Positions 51,600 through 63,600 of a stretch of 64,000 nucleotides of DNA are shown piece after piece. A program made the position numbers and the translations under genes. Position 1 is the stretch's first letter. Each line of letters starts with the position of its first letter. This DNA comes from Pinus tabuliformis (lineage: Eukaryota; Streptophyta; Pinopsida; Pinales; Pinaceae). Where the stretch lies: contig CM062819.1 of assembly GCA_031772625.1 (NCBI GenBank), positions 1,232,830,955 through 1,232,894,954 of the forward strand. Direction: 5' to 3'. The notes under the pieces are model-generated. The model was not told where the DNA came from and searched no databases. It saw only the letters and a list, made by a program, of their open reading frames with translations.

Positions 51600-53577
51600 T
51601 GTTGGAAATAATACTGAGAGGGGGGGTGAATCAGTATTATGAGATCAATAATTTTTCATTTCCCAAACATATTCATATACGCTACTTCAATGAAGTGAAC
51701 TGGTGTGTACACGCTACTGTTATTAGAGAAACCAATGTATACCTAGAGAACTTGTGATTTAGTCAATTTATCATGTGTTGATCTTTAACTAGTGCATCAG
51801 TAACTTATTAGACAGTGCAGTAAAAACATAATAAACCATCACACATAAGAAACACAAATGAAAACCAAGATTTAAAGTGGAAACCCAATGTGGGTGAAAA
51901 CCACCTGTTGTTGCTGTCTCTGTCTTCTTTTAATAATAAGAAAATCTATTTACAATCTTATATTAGTGCATACTCATACCACTATGAAGGCACCCACCTT
52001 TCGAAGGCTACAACCTTTTCTCATTTTCCATCTTCTACTAGAAGGGAGCTACAACCCCTAGCTCTTGTACTATCCAATGTGTTTACTAGTACGTAGGTGC
52101 CGGCCTACAGAAGGCTATGACCTTCTCTCTTCTTCCAGGGACCACGTTTCATAAATTTTCAGACTGAATGCTCCTGGTACACAACAATACACATGAAGGT
52201 CTCATTTCATCAAATTTTCATATTGGACCCATCAAAACTTTCAAACTGCATCAACCAATAATCAGTTAATCTGAACAGTCAGATCACTGTCACCAGAACA
52301 CTGTGTTGAACCCAGAAACCCACATTATCATTCATAACCAGCTGCAACCTCAAAAATCATACATCAAAATGTATACGCTACTTTACTGAACCCAACCTGC
52401 GTGCATACGCTACTTCCTTTAATCAAACCTACATATACCTTCAAAACTATTGAAACATAAAACTTCTAAATCAAGTCTATACCAACTAGCAATATACTTA
52501 ACATCTATTGTTAATTTACAGAGCTTTACAAAGGCAGTAGCAGAGATCACCCTTCTCACTTATACAGTCAATCAATCAGATATCAAACTCCTTATGCATT
52601 CAGTTTTACATTTAGATCTAAGAAGACTTCATTAACAGACAACAATAAAACAACAAAACTGATCAAATATATTAGTCAAATCTTGAAGAATAGGCTTTTC
52701 TTTTGTATACGCTACTTGGAAGAGTAGAACCTGCGTGTACACGCGCTTTTACCGAGACGAACCTGTGTGTACATGCGTTTTTATCGAGACGAACCAGCGT
52801 ATAGATCTGCAAATATTAACTCATAACTTTGTTGCTATTCCGAACTTTAGAAAAACTCAAATAATCACATTTAAAGAATAAAACAGGTGTACACAATAAG
52901 ATCTGGCCCAACCAATATCAGATCATTCAATGATAACTCATTTCAAGTCTCATGATCCTGATCCAACATTGAATTCAAGGTGCACAAAATATTTTAGATC
53001 AGATCACAAACATAGCCCCTGCAACATAAAATATACTTTAGATAGAAGTATTCCTTAGAAGCCCTTTTCACTTGTACTCCTTGGCCCTATGATCTTCTCC
53101 TCCTTATATAGTTTTAGGCCTTTCTCAATACCTCGGACCAAAACCACTTAGGACCCGTGGTATTCTTAGACGGGATCAAATAGTCATTACTCCACTCAAT
53201 ATTGTGGGCTAATACCATGGTATTGACCCCTGGTATTGTCTCCTCTTGAATTTCCTTGATTTTCCAACATATACGCGATTTTCTTCTTGTGAAAGTGTGT
53301 GTATACGTATACGCTCTTTTTGTTCTGTGAACCAACGTGTATATGTTGTTTTGACTAAGTGGACCTACGTATACATCTTAAACTATTTTTCACCATCCTT
53401 TACCTTCAACTTCTTCATTCTGATTAGTAGACTTTAGTTCCATCTTCCTGTTCTTCTGTACCAATGCCCTGTTACATCTGAATGGACCTGTTACACTATG
53501 GGTTGCCTTTCATCAAAACTCAACTGGATTATGAGTGAGTTTCCATAATGGACAACACTTGTATCATAATGCCAACA
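51600..53577 (-). repeat. 3' LTR of element E
   Basis: 1978 bp; minus strand TATATAA at 53110-53104. Contains about a dozen GCGTATACGC-like motifs (for example 51676, 52371, 52399, 52705, 53268, 53298). Confidence 0.9.
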
Positions 53578-53592
53578 ATCTCCCCCTTTGGA
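53578..53592 (-). other. Polypurine tract of element E
   Basis: Minus strand CCAAAGGGGGAGAT directly before the LTR start TGTTGG. Similar purine tracts recur at about 53670, 53711 and 53742. Confidence 0.85.
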
Positions 53593-54439
53593 CTTGATGG
53601 CAACCATGCTGGTGTTGATTACTGCAAGCTGTAGAAACTATTAGAGATAACAAGCAACACCAAATACTCTCCCCCTTTGACATCAAAGACAAAGGGTGAA
53701 CCAAGCTATTCTCCCCCTTTGATATACATTATGTTGTCCATGCTCCCCCTGAGCACATGCCAAGTCTATAGAGATATGTTTCAAAAGAATAACATGACTT
53801 TGTAACTCAACTAAGTGAGTATGACCTCCCTATGACCAATGACTCATACATATATCAATCACCCAACCAAGTGGGGATACACCATATTTGACTCTTCCAC
53901 CCAACCAAGTGGGGATGTACCGATTGTTTATACATGACAGAAATACAACAATTATTACATCATCCATCCCATGCAAAGTGGGGATACAAATTACATCATA
54001 TGTCCAATAGGACTCATTGAAATATAGACCATGACAGAAGAAGTCATATCACACCCTAGATCTTTACATGACTTATGCAACAAATGATATAAGTATCTGA
54101 AGCCATAGTTGAACTCAGCAACCATGATGCCAACAATGTTGAATGTGTGTGAAGGCTAATGCTCCCCCTAAACCTGTGCTACCTGTGCATTATCAACAAG
54201 TCATTCATCAAGGCATCTTTGTCAGTCAGATAAAAATCAATGAACAAAGCATATTGTCAGACTCTAATCGTCAATGTCAGACAAATCACCCATATCAGAG
54301 TCTGACCCACTGTTTTTTTGTCAAAACAACATATACGCTCCTTCAACCACAAAAACCTGCGTGTATATGTTACTATACTTCACGAAACCCGCGTATAATA
54401 ACCTTCCTCTGAAAACTGAATTTAACAGCAGGATGATGC
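53593..54439 (-). other. 3' untranslated region of element E
   Basis: Non-coding. Holds repeated CTCCCCCTTTGA words (plus strand) that copy the PPT, and two more GTATACGC-like sites at about 54331 and 54360. Confidence 0.6.
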
Positions 54440-55190
54440 AGCAACTACTCCCATCTTTTGTCTGAGATATTCAAATGTTTCTCTAGGAAGCGGTTTAGTG
54501 AATATATCAGCAACCTATTCCTTGGAGGGAACATACTCCAATTTAACCTTTTGTTCAAGCACTTGTTCTCGTAGAAAAAGGTACTTAATGGATATGTGCT
54601 TGGTCTTAGTGTGCATGACTGGATTTTTCGAAATATTGATGACACTTTTATTATCACATAGAATGGAGATGGGTGGAGTACATGTGATCTAAATGTCTTG
54701 CAATGTTTGTATCATCCAAAGTAGTTGTGTGCAGCAAGATGCAACAGTGACATATTCTACTTCAGCTGTAGATAAGGCAATCGAACTTTGTTTCTTGTTG
54801 AACCAAGACACCAACCGTGAACCCATATAGAATACTCCTCCACTAGTACTCTTTCAATCATCCACATTTCCTGCCCAATCAACATCTGTATAAGCATGAA
54901 GAGTAAGACTTGTATCTTTAGACACCATAAACCAAAGTCATGAGTTCCTTGAAGATATTTGAAAATTATTTTGACTACTTGGAGATGTGATTCCTTTAGA
55001 TTTTCTTGGAACCTTCCAACAATTCCTACTGCATGCATGATATCAGGTCTAGTACCTATTAGATAAAGCAAACTTCCAATCATAGATCTGTAATTTGGTT
55101 GGTTTACTACTGGCGATTCATCGTTAGAACTGAGACTGCATCCTGTTACCATTGGAGTACATACTGGTGATTCATTGTGTTTTTCTCTTT
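54440..55190 (-). pseudogene. Copia RT C-terminus and RNase H (element E)
   Basis: Minus strand: CTPMVTGCSLSSNDESP and YRSMIGSLLYLIGTRPDIMHAVG are the RT-RNase H boundary of copia elements, followed by FKYLQGTHDFGLW. After a frameshift come AEAEYV-like, SCCTQLLWM, then KSVINISKNPVMHTKTKHI and VADIFTKPLPRETFEYL, the conserved end of copia pol. One or two stops lie near the end. Confidence 0.8.
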
Positions 55191-56267
55191 CAGTGAGTTG
55201 GTGTGTCAACGTATCTATGATCATATTCTTTTCTTATAAGAAGATTTTGACTTTTGTGATTTCTTCAAGAAAGTCTTCCTCTTCTAAGGCATCCAAAAAA
55301 TCATCATTGTCATAAGCCATGAGTAGTCTATAATCTTGTTCAGTCTCATCTTCATCACTATTGGATAAACCATCACTATCTTCATGTGTATAGTAACTCC
55401 TTTTATTGACAACCTGTTTTATATTTCCTTTTTCATATTCATTTCCATTTTCATATTTATCTTTATGAGGACATTTGGAAGCATAATGGCCAAATCTACC
55501 ACAAGCAAAGCATTTGAATGGTAACTTACCTCTGAATCTTCCAGAACCCTGTTGAATATTTTTGACAAAATTTACCTCATCTTCTTCTTCTGAAATGTAT
55601 CCTGGTTCATTGTGCTCTTCCTTTTCTTTTCCCTTTGTTGAAGCTTTAAAGGCGGCTTCTCTCATATCTGATGGACCTCCTTTCCTCATTTCAAAGGAAG
55701 TTAGGATTCCATGGAGTTGAGTCACAGTAATAGTTTAAAGATCCTGTTTTTCTTCTATAGCAAACACTTTTGATTCAAATTTAGACGACAAAAATCTCAA
55801 AATTTTCTCAACTAAAGTAGCTTCCTTTATCTCTTCACCCAAATTCTTCATACATTTAATAATCTCATCTATACGTAAAAAGTAACTAGCAACACTCTCA
55901 TCACTATGCATCTTAAGTGTTTCATACTGAATTCTGAGAGTTTGAAGCTTAGCACGTTTAACCTGTAGCTCTAAATGATTTTGTCCCATATCTCTTTGGT
56001 TTTCTTGAGCTGCATGCCTTTGACAAATTTTGATTCTGACAGACTTCCCAATAACGTATTGACAGCTTTGGCATTGGTTTCGTATAAATTATTACCTGCA
56101 AAGTCTGTAGGTATTGCTGTTGGAAATTGATATCCTCCTTCCACAATTTCCCGAACATCAGCTCCAAGTGATTGAAGATAGGATTTGGTTCTTATCTTCC
56201 AATATACCAAGTTTATCCCATTGAAGATTGGTGGTCTGATAGATCCCATGCCTTCATGATTATTCAT
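55191..56267 (-). pseudogene. Copia gag of element E
   Basis: Starts at ATG 56267 with RPPIFNGINLVYWKIR and SLGADVREIVEGGY, then KAVNTLLGSLSESKF, typical of copia gag. One frameshift near 55980 and a stop at 55735 break it. A perfect knuckle CFACGRFGHYASKC (about 55525-55484) and an acidic tail follow. The tail runs in the same frame, across one TAA at 55234-55236, into the RT segment, so an internal deletion joined gag to the end of pol in frame. Confidence 0.8.
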
Positions 56268-56313
56268 CTTAAAATATCTTCCTTCAAGTGATCAAGCTTC
56301 TTCTGAAGGACCT

Positions 56314-56326
56314 GCTCTTATACAAA
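56314..56326 (-). other. Degenerate primer binding site (element E)
   Basis: Minus strand TTTGTATAAGAGC next to the 5' LTR, a worn tRNA-iMet-type PBS (compare TGGTATCAGAGC). Confidence 0.55.
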
Positions 56327-56327
56327 T

Positions 56328-58273
56328 TGTTGGAAATAATACTGAAAGGGGGGTGAATCAGTATTATTAGATCAATAATTTTTCATTTCCCAAACAGATT
56401 CATATACGCTACTTCAATGAAGTGAACTAGCATGTACATGCTACTGTTATTAGAGAAACCAACGTATACCCAGAGAACTTGTCATTTAGTTAATTTATCA
56501 TGTGTTGATCTTTAACCAGTGCATCAGTAACTTATTAAACAATATAGTAAAAACAAAATAAACCATCACACATAAGAAACACACATGAACACCAAGATTT
56601 AAGGTGGAAACCCAATGTAGGTGAAACCACCTACTCTTGTCATCATGTCTTCTTTTAATAATAAGAAAATCTGTTTACAATCTTGTACTAGTGCAGACTC
56701 ATACCAATACGCAGGCACCCACCTACAGAAGGCTACAACCTTCTCTCATTTTCCATATTCTACTGGAAGGGAGCTACAACCCCCTAGCTCTTGTACTAGC
56801 CAATGTGTTTACTAGTACATAGGCGCCGGCCTACAAAAGGCTACAACCTTCTCTCTTCTTCCAAGGACCACGTTTCATAAATTTTCAGACTAGATGCTCC
56901 TGGTACACAACAATACAAATGAAGGCCTCCTTTCATCAAATTTTCATAATGGACCCATCAGAACTTTCAAACTGCATCAACCAATAATCGGTTAATCTAA
57001 ACAGTCAGATCACTATCACCAAAACACTGTGTTGAACCCAGAAACCTACATTATCATTCAGAACCAGCTGCAACCTCAAAAACCATACATCAGAACGTAT
57101 ACATTAATTTATTGAAACCAACCTGCGTGTATACGCTACTTCCTTTAATCAAACCTACATATACCTTCAAAACTACTGAAACATAAAACTTATGAATCAA
57201 GTCTATACCAACCAGCAATATACTGAACATCTACTGTCAATTTACAGATCTTTACACAGGTAGTAGAAGAGATCACCCTTCTCACTTATACAATCAATCA
57301 ATCAAATATCAAAATCCTTATGCATTCAGTTTTACATTTAGATCTAAGAAGACTTCATTGATAGACAACAATAAAACAATGGAAATGATCAGATAGATCA
57401 GTCAGATCTTGAAGAATAGGCTTTTATTTTGTATACGCCACTTGGAAGAGTAGAACATGCGTGTACATGCACTTTTATCGAGATGAACCAGCGTATATAT
57501 TTGCAAATATTAACTCATAACTTCGCTGCTATTCCGAACTTCAGACAAACTCAGATCATGACATTTAAAGAATAAAACAGGTGTACACAATCAGATCTGG
57601 CCCAACCAATATCAGATCATTCAATGATAAGTCATTTCAAGTCTCATGATCCTGATCCAACATTGAATTCAAGGTGCACAAAATATTTCAAATCAAATCA
57701 CAAACATAGCCCCTACAACATAAAATATACTTCAAATAGAAGTATTCCTTAGAAACCCTTTTCACTTGCACTCCTTGGCCTTATGATCTTCTCCTCCTTA
57801 TATAGTTTTAGGCCTTTCTCAATACCTTGGACAAAAACCACTTAGGACTCGTGGTATTCTTGGATGGGATCAAATAGTCATTACTCCACTCAATATTGTG
57901 GGCTAATACCATGGTATTGACCCCTGGTATTGTCTCCTCTTGAATTTCCTTGATTTTCCAACATATACGTACTTTTCTTCTTGTGAAAGTGCGTGTATAC
58001 GTATATTCTTTTTTTTTTTTCTGTGAACCAGTGTGTATACATTGTTTTGACTAAGTGGACTTGCGTATACACCTTAAACCGCTTTTCACCATCCTTTACC
58101 TTCAACCTCTTCATTCTGATCAGTAGACTTTAGTTCCATCTGCCTATTCTTCTATACCAATGCCCTGTTACATCTGAATGGACCTGTTACACTGTGGGTT
58201 GCCTTTCATCAAAACTAAATTGACTTGTGAGTGAGTTGCCATTAGGTAAAAAGCTTGTATCATAATGCCAACA
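56328..58273 (-). repeat. 5' LTR of element E
   Basis: 1946 bp partner of 51600-53577 with TATATAA at 57804-57798 (minus strand) as likely promoter. The GTATACGC-type sites are present but several have changed. Confidence 0.9.
57798..57804 (-). promoter_or_regulatory. TATA box of element E 5' LTR
   Basis: Minus strand TATATAAGGAGG, conserved in both LTRs. Confidence 0.6.
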
Positions 58274-58278
58274 GGGGT

Positions 58279-59014
58279 TCTCTCATATCACTTGGCCTTT
58301 AAGTCAAGTCACCAAGGGAGGAGCGAAAGAAAAAAAATAATTGGTCTGAAACCCAACAAAAGGCATTTGTCAAGTTGAAGCATCGCCTCTGCTTTGCACC
58401 AGTGCTCACATTACCAGACCTGCAGAAACCATTTGAGATTGAGATAGATACTTACGACTAAGCTATTGGTGCAGTTCTTACTCAACAGGGCCATCCAATG
58501 GCTTACCATTCTAAGACACTTTCAGACACAGTCTGAAAGTATCCTAGTTACGACAAAGAAATGTATTCCATTGTGGAGGTCTACCATCAATGGAAGCATT
58601 ACATTTTGGGGAAGGAAAAGGTCATCCACATAGAACACTGACCACTACAGTTCATACAAACACAAGGGAATTTGTAGAACAATCACCATCAGAAATGGTC
58701 CACAAACCTGCAAAAATTCAATTTGAATATTAAGTATAGGAAGGGCAGTGCCAATAATGTTGCAGACTACCTCAGCCAACAACCTATCATGGCACTCATC
58801 ATTGTTCTCGCCTCCTATGGGAACGAGACTTTGAGGTGGCTGCTTATTTACAAGAGCACTCTAGAATTTGTTAGCACATACCAGACACTCTTGGAAGTTA
58901 ATGAAGTTCCAAATTTTCAACTCTAGGATGCATTATTATGCCACCTAGTACACATCTGTTTTCCTTCAAGCAAGTGTGCCAAGATGATTTGGGAGGTGCA
59001 CTAGAGTCAGGTCA
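58279..59014 (+). pseudogene. RT end, RNase H and start of integrase (element C, part 3)
   Basis: Resumes after E. CFAPVLTLPDLQKPFEIEID leads into RNase H; QQGHPMAYHSKTLSDTV, KEMYSIVEVYHQW and HYILGKEKVIHIEH follow, with the catalytic D of the usual T-D-H box changed to E. NIKYRKGSANNVADYLSQQP is the boundary to integrase and ICFPSSKCAKMIWEVH its first helix. At 59014 B' is inserted within what should read as the HHCC region, as in G near 345. Confidence 0.85.
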
Positions 59015-59987
59015 TGTTGGGATGGGGTCCTCTACGGTCAATTTTGGGGAAAAAGCCCAAGTTTTGTTGTATAAAGATGTAAAGTCTCCGCAAGTTGTGG
59101 CCGTGGAGTGCGTAGATAATTAAAGAGTAAAAAAGGGTTTTACCCTCTTTTATGTAAGTTGAGTCGGATTTTGAAGATCTACCCATGGTCCACTGATGAT
59201 GGGATTGTATAAGTAGGTGATTCTTAGGATGTCTAAGAAAAAGGGAGGAGGATGAATGTAATGGGTCAGTAGAAGAAAAAGCGTAGGAGTCTTAGAGTAG
59301 AAGGAAGGCTTTACACCTATGTGCGTAGAGGCCTAGAGTAGAGTCTGCAACTGAGTGCATGGACCAATGCAGCTAAGTGCGCAGGGAAGTCATGAGTCTA
59401 TATGCTGAACTGAGTATTAATAAAGAAGATTATTGCAGAAATTCCTATGTTTTTCCTATTTAGTTTCGTTATGAATGAATGCGCTTTATGTTGTGATGAA
59501 TGTTGGGCTTATGAAATAATGATGTATTGACGCGCAATATTACACGATTTATACTGTTATATGAATGGAATTACTGTTAGCTATTTACGCGAAGATTATC
59601 TTGTTGTGTGTGGAAGTTATTGAACACTTAAGCCGATTGGGGTAATCACTAGGTTAAGAATGATCTTTGGTGCACCTAAGTAGCTTATTAGTCTATTCAA
59701 GGTCAGTGAAAGAAATTTGTATACCTTCGCAGAGGTCTAGAGGCTGGTTAAAGGAAGTTATATCGATAAGCCACAAGGTCTTATCGATCTGCATGAAGAC
59801 ATATTTAGGGCACAAAATGACATCACGCTGATCTCTAGGTGTGGAAACTTGGTTCCAGCACCCACCATACTGCTTCGGGAGAGACTTATGTCCAAGCTCT
59901 ATGGATTGATGTCGAAAGGGCCAGTAGTGTAGGAATTTGTTTGGTGCAACTCACTCCGAACCTGGGTCAGGACCCACTAATCCAACA
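59015..59987 (+). repeat. 5' LTR of element B'
   Basis: Starts TGTTGGGATGGGG and ends CCAACA; 973 bp; TATAAGTA at 59208-59215. Confidence 0.85.
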
Positions 59988-59989
59988 AA

Positions 59990-60008
59990 TGGTTCTGTTG
60001 CTAGGACC
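59990..60008 (+). other. Primer binding site, tRNA-Glu type (element B')
   Basis: TGGTTCTGTTGCTAGGACC, 2 bp after the LTR; close to the tRNA-Glu complement and to the PBS of B. Confidence 0.65.
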
Positions 60009-60059
60009 AGGATCTACATAATGAGATGTGTGATGTCACATCACTAGAATCCAACAAAG

Positions 60060-61985
60060 AAAGAAATTGAGAAGTGGTTGGATAGAAATATCCATGAATT
60101 CGAGGCGCAAGAAAACAAAAATGTGTGCTTGACAAAAGAACAGTGGTTGGAAAGATACTTATACACAGAGATACATGAGATCTTCTTCTGAACCTTCCCA
60201 ATCTAACTATATGAGTGGATCGCTAAATTGGTAGCCAACCAAACAAGGTGGAGGCTTGATGTTCCAATAGTGTGGACCTCAAAGCTAGTGCGGAGGTTGG
60301 AAGCCTCTAAAGATAAGATCGTGCACACTGTCGATCACTGGCTTGATCGAGTCATAGGAGGATTTGTGACAGAATTCGCGGTCGATACCTTAGTCAACTA
60401 CAGTGAAGCAGAGCGGTGCTTTTTCAAAGGACTGCGAGGTAAGTATTTGAAATCTTTGAATACTTGGATTAAAATTCTCTTGTGTGAAAAGCGGGTTATG
60501 CCACTGCCTTGATGTTTGGATCTATGTGAAGTGGATGATTATTTAGAAATCAGGAGAGAGTAGGTCCTAAATACATCCCATTGATAAAACCTCCTTCAAG
60601 CGACGACGAGGTAGCAGTACATGCCTCATCACAAAGTGATGTATAGATGATAAAGCAAGGTTTCTCGCAGATACCTCATCCGCCCATGCCACCTCGACCT
60701 TCACCTCCATAGCATACACCTTCTCCCACACCACCACCACCTCCGCCACCATTCAACATGTCAAATACAATGAAATTGCCCGTTTTCAAGGGCTTGGGAA
60801 GTGAGGACCCAGATCAGTTTTGGTTCGTTGCGAAGGCTGTATGGATGGCACAAAATATTATAGATGATCATATAAAGAAGGTGCAGTTGGTTACTGCTTT
60901 ACAAGATCACGTGTTGACATGGTACATTAAGTATTGCAAGGATAACACATTGGCAGTGTTAGCAGACACTCAGACTGCTCTGGACAAGAAATTCAGTAGA
61001 CCTGAGTCTGAATTGCAATCAATCATCCGATTCAAGGAAATTGCGATGAGGATTGGTGAAACTCCCTGGGAGCTAGATCAGAGACTAAAGTGAAAAATCC
61101 GCAAAGCCAATATGAATCTCACAAACAATCAGCACCACGATTGGTTTATAGTCACGCTCCTACCTCACTTGAGGATTTCTTTGTCACAACAAAAGATAGG
61201 GACTCAGGCGAAAGAATTAGAGATCACAATGAGGTTACATGAAACCCCTATCTAAGACTGATGTTGGGAGTTGAACATATTCACACGGAGCTACAGAACA
61301 TCTGCTTGGAGTTGCAGAGCTTGAAGAAGGAAAAAGCAGCTCGACCGGAGGTGCGCGAAGAAGTTTGGTGCCTAAAATGTAAAAACCAAGGGCATGATAA
61401 GGATCATTGCCCTATTTTCGTGAATTATATGGCAGGGGGAGGGCCCATGCCTCTGAGGCAGGAAGCCCCAGCAGGACCAAGTACAGGGCCCGCGTTGTGG
61501 TGCATTATCTGTCAAGTAGCAGGAAAACATGTAACAGACAATTGCCACTTGCTGCAAAAATTTGTGCAGGCACCCCAATAGTTATTTTGCAATTTCTATA
61601 AATCAATGGGCCATGATGAGTGTAACTGTCATAGCTATGAGTTAATGATGGAGAGAACGCCCACGTATCGAATGCAGACAGAAACTTGGCCTCTGGAGAA
61701 AGGCGCCTCGGCCTCTGGAGCAAGGCGCTGGGGGAGTGCATGGAGGATATCAAGGGCGCGGACAAGGCTGAGGATTAGGAGGACCTAGTAGAGGTCGAGG
61801 ACAAGTTATTTTCTACAATTGTGGAGTGAAAGGACACTACGCATGGGAATGTACAAGCCAGACTCATCCATCTTGCTGATATTGTACTCAGTTTGACAAT
61901 GCGATAGAAGAATGCCCTATACTGATATCTAAGATGCAGGAGAAGAAGGCACAACCTTAGTAGCCCACCCAAAATTTATAGATGA
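60060..61985 (+). pseudogene. gag of element B'
   Basis: Same domain order as in B: N-terminal unknown domain (DHWLDRVIGGFVTEFAVD near 60335, where B has a TAG for Trp), Pro-rich linker, gag core (FKGLGSEDPDQFWF from about 60780) and the Cys/His clusters CLKCKNQGHDKDHC (about 61371-61412), CIICQVAGKHVTDNC (about 61502) and a damaged last knuckle at about 61810-61870. Several stops and frameshifts. Cut at about 61985 by F. Confidence 0.75.
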
Positions 61986-62343
61986 TGAATGAAGAAGAAT
62001 CACAAAGCCATATAACCATATGCACATCAAATCAACACACAAAAATTTAACTGGCGGAAAAGGCAGAGAGCCATCATGTGGTCTCTCATGTTCATGTAAT
62101 TCACATTATCCAAATAATTTAATAATACATTTAAATACATGAGTAAGTGGTCATAAGATAGTTCGTCTATAATAGACTCACTTGGTTGATACAATTTCTC
62201 AACTTACACACTAATTTAGGAGAGCTAGTTGGAGAGAATCTCTCATCCAAACTAGACTCCTTAGTTTGAGGATTTCTCATGATTTTATTTATTTAATTTA
62301 ATAATTGGATTTATTATTGATTTTTAAGAGATTGAGGCTAACA
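61986..62343 (-). repeat. 3' LTR of element F
   Basis: On the minus strand starts TGTTAGCC after the PPT and ends ..TTCATTCA. The left end is placed where similarity between B and B' stops (about 61988). Single copy, so the ends are inferred. Confidence 0.55.
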
Positions 62344-62353
62344 TCCCCCCCTT
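62344..62353 (-). other. Polypurine tract of element F
   Basis: Minus strand AAGGGGGGGA immediately before TGTTAGCC. Confidence 0.7.
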
Positions 62354-62985
62354 AATGATAAATACAAAATGAACAAGGAACCATCTTCCAAGTTCTCAAG
62401 TTGACCCTCAAAAAACATTTGCCTGAAAAACTGCTAAAGCTGGATGTTGAAGAAACTGCAATATGAAGAGACCATGAGTCGGCTGCATGACTGATTCATC
62501 TCTAAACGTCGCTTGAAAGCTCCATCATGTGCCAAGCCACAAAAGGATCCAACTGTACTTTGCTTGAAAACAACATCTGGTGTCCACTGACAATTTGATG
62601 AATGCTCACTGGCGTATTTGCTGATGATGATCGCCCATTGGCTAATGAAGATGCCCACTGGCTGTTTCACTAATGTTGTTGAGACTTTCAATATGAAAAC
62701 CACTTGTCAATTTCATTGACATTTTCCCCCCTTTGTCAGCTAAAAGGAGAGGCAATCTTCTCCAAAATATATCTGAACTCCCCCCTTCAGGTTTAGGAGT
62801 GTTTCATTGGTGTACTCCACCGTTCGACTGCACGAGAGTACCATCTTCATTTTTACTGATGGCTGCAATATGTGTGAGTGAATTCGATTGCAAAACTTAT
62901 ACAATCATTTTATGGTTGACGAACATTCCCAAGGATCAATCCATGCATAATTGATATTTAATCTGGCAGGTTGGTCTTGTTTGCA
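62354..62985 (-). other. 3' part of element F, no recognisable gene
   Basis: Minus-strand frames here are broken and do not resemble protease, RT or RNase H. A further purine tract (GAAGGGGGGAG, minus strand) lies near 62780. Confidence 0.4.
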
Positions 62986-63600
62986 ACAATTCTCTGATGA
63001 ATGATTCTTCTTGCCACAATGGTGACAAGGATGGAGATCAAAACATTGATTTTCCAGATGACCGATTCTTTGACAATGAGAACATTTCAGTTTGTCTGCA
63101 ACTTGAGTTTGTGTGCATTTATATTTGTCTACAACTTCAGTTTGTGTTCATTGACGTCGGTTTGCAAGTTGCTGAGAACTTATTGAGGTGATTTGTTCAA
63201 GTAATCCGGCACTGACGAACTGAATGTGCTTTCAATAATCAGGGATATGTAAGTTGTCATTATCTTTGACATATCCTAAGTTTTCGATTTCGATTACTTT
63301 GAATTTCTTCCCATGGCTTGATGATGGGTTTGGAAGAAAGTTGAACTGGAACAACTTCAACACTTGAAGCTGGTTCGATGATTGAAGTCGAATGATCAAC
63401 TGTCTTTAGATTGGTCCAAGACTTGGAAGCAACACGCTTCTCTTGCAACTCAATTCTCTACAGTTGTGACTCCAGTTGAAGGAACTCAATCGTTTCATGT
63501 GCATGTTGAAGATGCACTTGAATGTCAGCAAGAGTGGTTTGATGATGTGCACCATGTCATCAGCTGATGATAACATTAAATTGTTAATAATTTGGGACAA
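62986..63600 (-). pseudogene. gag of element F with two zinc knuckles
   Basis: Minus strand: a Gln/Leu/Glu-rich coiled-coil region (about 63540-63260), then, in another frame, a short duplicated segment TQTEVVDKYKC / TQTQVADKLKC and two CX2CX4HX4C knuckles in tandem, CSHCQRIGHLENQC and CHHCGKKNHSSENC (63084-62986), separated by five residues. Double knuckles occur in some plant gag proteins. At least one frameshift separates coil and knuckles. The upstream part beyond 63600 is not recognised. Confidence 0.65.

Larger units (their letters stand above)
51600..58273 (-). mobile_element. Ty1/copia element E with collapsed pol
   Basis: LTRs 51600-53577 and 56328-58273 with 6-bp inverted ends TGTTGG/CCAACA, flanked by GGGGT duplications (51595-51599 and 58274-58278). 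Read on the minus strand: LTR, degenerate PBS, gag with zinc knuckle, then RT thumb and RNase H, PPT, LTR. Protease, integrase and most RT are deleted. The gag type, RNase H and AAAGGGGGAGATTGTTGG junction recall the SIRE/Maximus lineage. Confidence 0.9.
44099..59014 (+). mobile_element. Chromovirus-type Ty3/gypsy element C, three times interrupted
   Basis: 5' LTR, PBS, gag, protease, RT, RNase H and the first residues of integrase are in order but split: RT is interrupted at 47184 by element D and resumes at 51030; interrupted at 51599 by element E and resumes at 58279; integrase is interrupted at 59014 by B'. Each resumption matches the residue expected next in Ty3/gypsy RT or integrase. 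The 3' end lies outside the window. Related to G and C'. Confidence 0.9.
59015..61985 (+). mobile_element. Element B', second copy of the B family (truncated)
   Basis: LTR, PBS and gag in the layout of element B, inserted into the integrase of C and itself broken by element F at 61986. Protease, RT and the rest are not in the window. Some gag motifs are better kept than in B, which helps to interpret B. Confidence 0.85.
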
